From assembly GCF_023805295.1 (NCBI RefSeq), contig NZ_JAMSHT010000001.1:496001-560000 (forward strand): a stretch of 64,000 nt of DNA. Reading direction: 5' to 3'. Shown here piece after piece: positions 59,452 to 64,000 of this stretch. The position numbers and the translations under genes are program-made. The DNA is from Sphingomicrobium sediminis. GTDB lineage: Bacteria; Pseudomonadota; Alphaproteobacteria; Sphingomonadales; Sphingomonadaceae. Every line of letters begins with the position of its first letter. Position 1 is the stretch's first letter. The notes beneath the pieces were generated by a model. The model had not been told where the DNA came from. It ran no database searches and saw only the letters and a list, made by a program, of their open reading frames with translations.

Positions 59452-59492
59452 GCAAAGAAAATGGGGCAGGCCTCCCCCTGAGTGCCTGCCCC
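59452..59492 (-). terminator. Rho-independent terminator after the GNAT gene
   Basis: GGGGCAGGC (59463-59471) and GCCTGCCCC (59484-59492) form a 9-pair stem; on the minus strand the hairpin is followed by ATTTTCTTT. It lies 51 bases past the GNAT stop. Confidence 0.7.
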
Positions 59493-59542
59493 ACCCCCTG
59501 TCTTCGCACCACCAGCCATCAGCTGGGGATTTCGAGGTCGCC

Positions 59543-60238
59543 TCAGAACTGGCGCGCGAAGAGGATCGCCCGATAGCCCCGATACTGCCGTTCGCCGAAC
59601 GGCTTGTACCCAAGCTTGCGAGCAATATGGATCGAGGCACCATTATCTTCGTGGATCAGCGCGACGGTGCGCGATGCGATAAGGCGGTCCTCGGTAAACT
59701 GTAGTGCGGCGTGCGCGGCTTCCTGCGCATAGCCCTGTCCGCGATAGGCTTCGGCGATCGTCCAGCAGGCTTCGGGCACGCCGTCGAAGCCGTCGCCCAT
59801 ATTGCGCTGGAAGTCGCCATATCCGACCTCGCCGACAAATTCGCCGCTATAGCGTTCGAACACGCCGAACGTGCCATAGTCGAGGAGGGTCCAATGCCCG
59901 ACCTGGCGCAGCAGGCGGGTGTAGGCCTCGTCGCGGGTCAGCGGGCCGCGATCGGAGAATTCGAACGCGTCTGCAGCGCCCATCATCGCGGCATAGTCGT
60001 TGAAATCTTCAATTCGCATCGGGCGAAGCATGAGCCGCTCGGTCTCGACGAAACATTCGGCAAAGAGGAGGTCGCGGGCCACATCCTTGGTCATGTCGCG
60101 CATCGCTGCGTGGGCGAGCATGCCGCTGACCTTCTGGTCGGTCATGTCGAGAATTCGGTCATTCCCGGGCTTCTTGGGCGGCGAGGTGAACTGCTGGAAC
60201 AATGCAAGCTTGTCCGACCGCTTTCCATTCTCGAACAT
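59543..60238 (-). CDS. GNAT-family N-acetyltransferase with N-terminal extension
   Basis: 231 residues. The RimJ-like GNAT domain starts about residue 65 (ETERLMLRPMRIEDFNDYAA) and has ACWTIAEAYRGQGYAQEAAH (acetyl-CoA loop) and NGASIHIARKLGYKPFGERQ. The first 60 residues (FENGKRSDKLALFQQFTSPP, then KVSGMLAHAAMRDMTKDVA) are unrelated to GNAT and unexplained. ATG 60238 has GGGGAAG upstream. The substrate is unknown. Confidence 0.85.
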   Translation of the reverse strand: MFENGKRSDKLALFQQFTSPPKKPGNDRILDMTDQKVSGMLAHAAMRDMTKDVARDLLFAECFVETERLMLRPMRIEDFNDYAAMMGAADAFEFSDRGPLTRDEAYTRLLRQVGHWTLLDYGTFGVFERYSGEFVGEVGYGDFQRNMGDGFDGVPEACWTIAEAYRGQGYAQEAAHAALQFTEDRLIASRTVALIHEDNGASIHIARKLGYKPFGERQYRGYRAILFARQF

Positions 60239-60369
60239 CACGCTTCCCCTTCTTTCGTACCTCGATGATTGAAGGTGTAGGGCATGGCCGGCGGGACATC
60301 TTTGCGCGGGCGTCAAAATATTCTGACTCAGAATCTTTCCAGTATTTGCGCGGTTCGCTAAGGTGAAGT

Positions 60370-61944
60370 GTGTCGAATCAGGGGGATCAGCAAAGCGGGG
60401 CCAAGCCTGCGCATCTGTCGGTGGGTGACTTTCACCTCGACCGGCATGACGAGCGCCTCATCGGTCCGCATGGTCCCGTCCGCATCGGCCACAAGGCGTT
60501 CATGGTGCTGTTGACGCTTGCCGATGAAGGCGGGCGGCTGATGACCAAGGACGCATTGTTCGACACGGTCTGGAAGGACATTTCCGTTTCGGAATCGGCG
60601 CTCACGACCGTGATCCGCGAATTGCGCCGGGCGATGGGGGACGATTCCAAACAGCCTAAATATATCGAGAGCGTCTATGGTCGCGGCTATCGACTGATCG
60701 CGCCGATTGAGGCCGTCGCGCCGGTCGGCGAGGCGCCCTCGGCTACCCCGACCAGTGCGCCCAAGCAGTCGGGTGGGACCGGCAGCCCGCCGCGCATACT
60801 CGTCGCCGATTTCGATGTCAGCGCGCTTGAGCAAGGTGCCTCCAACTTCGTCATCGCTATTCGCGAGGAAATTCTCCTCGGCCTGTCGCGCTTTCGCGAG
60901 ATCGAGGTGATCGACGGGGATGGTGACGTGCGCGGCGACGGGTCGCGCGACTATCGCCTCGACGCGCGCTTCCTTCCGCAGGGCAAGGGCTTTCGCCTGA
61001 TGACCCGCCTGCAGCGGCTCGGCGATGGCGCAATCGTGTGGGGCGAGACGCACCAGCTCGACAGCGACCAGCTGGGCTCGGGGATCGAAGCGATCATGCG
61101 CAAGATTGTCGGTGCTGCCTTTCCGGCGCTCGACCAAGACATCTCGATTGGTGCCGCGGCCGCCGGCGATACCTTGTTCGACCGCTACATGGTCGCCAAG
61201 CGTCGCAGCCTCAACGCGCAGGACAGGATCGAGGCGCAAGAGGCGGCGCGTGAACTCGAGGCTATCGTTGCGGCTAAGCCTGACTTCGCGCTCGCTTATC
61301 CCCCGCTCGTGCGGCTCTATAATATCGATTACGGCTATACCGCCTTCGGATCGTCAGGAGCGGTCGAACGCGGCCGCGCGCTGGAACTTGCCAAGGCGGG
61401 CCTCGCAGCAGATCGTAGCCATGTCCATGCCTATACGGTCTTGGGCTTTTGCCACCTCTATCATGAGGAGTTCGACCAGGCGCGCAGCTGTTTCCTGCAG
61501 GCGCTTGAGCGCAACCCCTATAATCCCGTGCGCCTCAATGAGGTCGCTACGGGAATGACCTATCTCGGCGACTTCAAGCAAGCGCGCGAATTGTTCGAAC
61601 AGGCCTATGGCATCCAGCCGCAGACCGACGATGCCAATCACGAAGACCTTGGGCGATTGGCGTGGCTCGAGGGTGACCTCGAGACCGCCCACGCTCATTT
61701 CGTGCAAATTACCGATGCCTCGATCTGGTCGCAGCTATGTGTTGCTGTGACGACGACCCATCGCAGTCCCAAGAAGGGAGAAAAAGCGATGCAGCGTTGG
61801 AAGGACCGGGTCCACAAAAATTGGCATCGTCCCATCCCGCCCGATGACAAGGAAGTCTTCGAGTGGGTTAAGTTCCACAATCCGTTCGAGGACGATGCCG
61901 GCGATCCGATTTTCGAACTGGTGGCCGACGCGCTCAAACTGTAG
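60370..61944 (+). CDS. Winged-helix / TolB-like / TPR transcription regulator
   Basis: 524 residues from GTG 60370 (AGG six bases upstream). An OmpR/ToxR-type winged helix (about 15-115: RIGHKAFMVLLTLADEGGRL, YIESVYGRGYRLIAPI) is fused to a TolB/FlgO-like domain (about 140-255: ILVADFDVSALEQGASNFVI) and TPRs (about 260-440). No membrane segment is present, unlike CadC or ToxR. It is convergent with, and overlaps by 11 bases, the TfuA-like gene, so it may regulate the YcaO-TfuA locus. The body is of the same type as the TIR proteins at the left edge of the window. Confidence 0.87.
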   Translation: MSNQGDQQSGAKPAHLSVGDFHLDRHDERLIGPHGPVRIGHKAFMVLLTLADEGGRLMTKDALFDTVWKDISVSESALTTVIRELRRAMGDDSKQPKYIESVYGRGYRLIAPIEAVAPVGEAPSATPTSAPKQSGGTGSPPRILVADFDVSALEQGASNFVIAIREEILLGLSRFREIEVIDGDGDVRGDGSRDYRLDARFLPQGKGFRLMTRLQRLGDGAIVWGETHQLDSDQLGSGIEAIMRKIVGAAFPALDQDISIGAAAAGDTLFDRYMVAKRRSLNAQDRIEAQEAARELEAIVAAKPDFALAYPPLVRLYNIDYGYTAFGSSGAVERGRALELAKAGLAADRSHVHAYTVLGFCHLYHEEFDQARSCFLQALERNPYNPVRLNEVATGMTYLGDFKQARELFEQAYGIQPQTDDANHEDLGRLAWLEGDLETAHAHFVQITDASIWSQLCVAVTTTHRSPKKGEKAMQRWKDRVHKNWHRPIPPDDKEVFEWVKFHNPFEDDAGDPIFELVADALKL

Positions 61945-62629
61945 GCCTGCGGCGCAAGGCTTCCAGAAAGTCCGTCTGGGGAACGTCGATCGGCATGGCT
62001 GGCGCCTCGTCCGATAGAGCGACGTCCATGGCGTGGATCGCATCTGCCTCTTTGAGCTCGACATGCATGCCTGCGATCGCTCCCAGCGTTTCGCGGCTCG
62101 CAATGCCTTCTGCCGCGTCGATCATCGGCGGCCATTCGCGATCAACATAATAGATGTCGTGCCAGCGCTTTCGCAGGATGCGGGCAGTAGCCGGTTCGAT
62201 GATGCCAGCGCGCACCGCCGCGACGAGGGTGGCGCGCACATCGACCATCGGCACACTCACCGCTTTCCAGCCGATCCGCGCATCGCCGTGGACGAGCGCG
62301 ACTTCGTCGTCGCCGACAAGCAAGCCGGAGCGATAGGCGTCGAAGATCGAGCCGATGCCCGTCATACCGAATTCATGCAGTTCGGCGGCGCGCAACGCGC
62401 CCATGCTCGATGCGCCATAGAGCCGGGTGCCGGCGGCCATCAGCGACAGCGCCTCCTTGTGCATGACGGCGGCGCGTTCCTCGAAATAGCCGTCCAGCAG
62501 CAGGACTTTGGCGGGCGCCTCGTCGACCAAGGCGAGAAAATCACCCGCTTCGGCCGGTGCTCGCCAGTCGATGCCGCGCCAGCGGTCGCGAAGGTCGAGT
62601 GGCAAGGACGGGCCGGCGAAAACAATCAT
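61934..62629 (-). CDS. TfuA-like protein
   Basis: 231 residues matching the TfuA core: MIVFAGPSLP, VLLLDGYFEERAAVMHKEAL, YGASSMGALRAAELHEFGM and DAYRSGLLVGDDEVALVHGD. TfuA proteins partner YcaO enzymes in trifolitoxin production and in thioamidation of methyl-CoM reductase in archaea. It probably supplies sulfide or otherwise assists the reaction. Coupled to ycaO by a 4-base overlap. Confidence 0.9.
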   Translation of the reverse strand: MIVFAGPSLPLDLRDRWRGIDWRAPAEAGDFLALVDEAPAKVLLLDGYFEERAAVMHKEALSLMAAGTRLYGASSMGALRAAELHEFGMTGIGSIFDAYRSGLLVGDDEVALVHGDARIGWKAVSVPMVDVRATLVAAVRAGIIEPATARILRKRWHDIYYVDREWPPMIDAAEGIASRETLGAIAGMHVELKEADAIHAMDVALSDEAPAMPIDVPQTDFLEALRRRPTV

Positions 62630-63756
62630 GCGCGCCGCTCCTTTCCGAGCGAGCCAAGCCCCGGGCAGAAGGCGCGGACGATGTGGAAGGGGCCCGTCTG
62701 CGCGATGTCGAGAAACGCAGTCTCATCGAAGCCTCGGGCCGCAAGTTTTTCGACGAGCCTTTCGACGTCGCGATCACCCGGTTCGATGCTGTCAAAGGGC
62801 AGGGGGTCGATCATGGGGGCTGGCGGCGGAGCCAGGGTCGCCATGATCCCGCGACGTTCTTCCGTGTAGAGCCACGGCCAGCAATCGTCGCGCGCACCGG
62901 CGATGAAAGTGAGGCGGCTTTGTAGCGCCTCGGATATGGCTTGGAATAGAGCGAGTTCCGGGTCCGGATGCGCCGCATATCCGACCGAGCCCGCATAGGG
63001 TCGGGCTCCCTTGGTCGCATCGCTGACGCCCGCACCGATGACCGGAGTTGCGGTCAGGGATGGCAAAACGAAGAGGCGAAGCGCTGCGCCAGCCTCCCGG
63101 ACGCGGCCGTGCAATGCGGCGAACCAGCCGAACGGGATCGTTCTTTCGTCCAGCTCGCATTCCAGCCGCTCGAACATGTCAGCGGCATGAAAGGCAGATA
63201 CCGCGTCGCGTTCGATCAGTTCGTGGAGCGCCGTGCGCTGCGCCTCTTCACGTGTGGAGCCAGTGGCCAGCCCGGCGCTGGCGCGCTCGAAGGGGCTGTC
63301 GGCAAAGCGGGTGAAATCGAGCGAGGCGCTAGCCAGCGGCACATGCAGCCTGCTGCCGTCCACGCGGGTCGCGGCGATCCATTGGTGTGTTGTGTCCGCT
63401 GGCGGCGTTCGGTCGCGATGCCGCGCGAGGTCTGCGATATGGTCGGGGCGTTCGTCTGCCGGAAGGTCGTTCCAACTCGCTTCCGGACCCTCGGCCTCGA
63501 ACCGCTCTGCGGCGTCGCTCTCGACGGCTTCCAAAAGCGCGCCGAGTTTGGCCGTGTCTTGGTCTGCGCCCTTGCCCTGATGCACCGACAGCGCGCGCGA
63601 CATCGGCCGGACGGCCTGCCAGACGGGCAGCCCGATCCTGTCGAGCCTCGTAATGTCGGCGAGCCGCGTGACGCCTGCCGCCTTGGCCGCCGTCCACGCA
63701 GCATCGAACAGCGCCGCGGCCGGAGCCGCGCGCTGCCCGTCACTTGGAAAATTCAT
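62626..63756 (-). CDS. ycaO: YcaO-family ATP-dependent cyclodehydratase/thioamidase
   Basis: 376 residues. YcaO ATP-binding acids: E76/E79 in GALLEAVES and E179/E182 in ALHELIERDAV, plus GLATGSTREEAQ and a later ISEALQSRLTF. It lacks the C-terminal PxPxP motif of azoline-forming YcaOs and ends VRAFCPGLGSLGKERRA. With TfuA beside it, the likely reaction is peptide thioamidation rather than heterocyclisation. No ThiF/E1 or dehydrogenase partner is visible. It begins 15 bases after the stop of the partial gene upstream. Confidence 0.9.
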   Translation of the reverse strand: MNFPSDGQRAAPAAALFDAAWTAAKAAGVTRLADITRLDRIGLPVWQAVRPMSRALSVHQGKGADQDTAKLGALLEAVESDAAERFEAEGPEASWNDLPADERPDHIADLARHRDRTPPADTTHQWIAATRVDGSRLHVPLASASLDFTRFADSPFERASAGLATGSTREEAQRTALHELIERDAVSAFHAADMFERLECELDERTIPFGWFAALHGRVREAGAALRLFVLPSLTATPVIGAGVSDATKGARPYAGSVGYAAHPDPELALFQAISEALQSRLTFIAGARDDCWPWLYTEERRGIMATLAPPPAPMIDPLPFDSIEPGDRDVERLVEKLAARGFDETAFLDIAQTGPFHIVRAFCPGLGSLGKERRA

Positions 63757-63771
63757 TGCCGCCTTGAGGGC

Positions 63772-64000
63772 TTAGGGAACCTGGTCCGTATTGATGCCCT
63801 TGAACTCGACTTCGGAGAAATCGACGGCGTGATAGTAGGTGTGCGGCTTGTCATGCTCTTCCTGATAGGCCTTGCGCATGTCTTCGACACCCTTGACCTT
63901 CTTCATGTCGTCGGCGGCAATAGCCTCGTCCATATTGTAGATGAGCATCTTGCCGGTGGTGAGATAATAGGTCTCGCCAACCTTAATGACGAACCGGCTC
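63772..64000 (-). CDS. Unknown protein upstream of ycaO, truncated by window edge
   Basis: The visible C-terminal 75 residues begin SRFVIKVGETYYLTTGKM and continue with a charged helical stretch (DEAIAADDMKKVKGVEDMRK) to the terminal KGINTDQVP. It is not recognised. Placed 15 bases before ycaO on the same strand, it is very probably co-transcribed with YcaO-TfuA and could be the modified substrate protein or an accessory. The start lies outside the window. Confidence 0.7.
   Translation of the reverse strand, partial: SRFVIKVGETYYLTTGKMLIYNMDEAIAADDMKKVKGVEDMRKAYQEEHDKPHTYYHAVDFSEVEFKGINTDQVP

Overview
The window looks like chromosomal DNA of a GC-rich alphaproteobacterium, most likely of the order Sphingomonadales; the genus cannot be told from sequence alone. 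The evidence is the gene content and order (proCA/proB, mreBCD-mrdA-rodA, serB/miaA/ilvC, tig-GT2-clpP-clpX-lon-hup, ccmC-I), the strongly GC-biased third codon positions, tRNAs with encoded CCA ends, and operons held together by 4-base ATGA/GTGA overlaps. No rRNA, CRISPR array, complete insertion sequence or prophage was seen.

Left edge (1-6342) is accessory. Two tandem paralogues with a TIR head, a TolB/FlgO-like domain and TPRs (the first cut by the window edge) are followed by a SLOG-like nucleotide-binding protein with four C-terminal membrane segments resembling SLATT effectors. This looks like a candidate nucleotide-signalling or anti-phage cassette. Behind it lies a more AT-rich stretch with a PRC-barrel-like ORF, a 70-residue unknown protein and about 340 bases without a gene.

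6343-22650 is housekeeping: proline synthesis (proC-proA divergent from proB), tRNA-Lys, the rod-shape operon mreB-mreC-mreD-mrdA-rodA, mutL, a small outer-membrane beta-barrel protein, a KARI (ilvC), miaA and serB (TTG start nested in the start of miaA), and a Sel1/SPOR protein. 22835-26323 is a three-gene cassette: an orphan ParA ATPase, a long acidic protein ending in a ribbon-helix-helix-like segment, and a TPR/SPOR lipoprotein. 26346-33902 holds pyrB-ruvX-DUF3089 hydrolase facing gatCAB and a PafA-type phosphatase.

34162-43944 is protein quality control and nucleoid: tRNA-Leu, trigger factor with a histone-like Lys/Ala tail, a glycosyltransferase, clpP, a J-domain membrane protein, clpX, a CPBP-like protein, lon and HU. 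RpoH-type promoter motifs sit before clpX and lon; the lon one lies so close to the ATG that the message should be nearly leaderless. tRNA-Val and an FNR/CRP regulator follow. 44214-51298 has tRNA-His, leucine dehydrogenase, the cytochrome c maturation operon ccmC-D-E-F-G-H-I (ccmAB are not here) and alanine dehydrogenase. 51406-59330 has small proteins, tRNA-Met, a trehalose cluster (otsB, GH15 hydrolase, otsA), tspO and a SulP anion transporter.

Right edge (59543-64000) is accessory again: a GNAT acetyltransferase, a winged-helix/TolB-like/TPR regulator built on the same body as the TIR proteins at the left edge, and, convergent to it, a YcaO-TfuA pair preceded by an unknown protein that runs off the window. 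The YcaO-TfuA pair suggests peptide or protein backbone thioamidation and is, with the TIR/SLOG cassette, the most interesting content.
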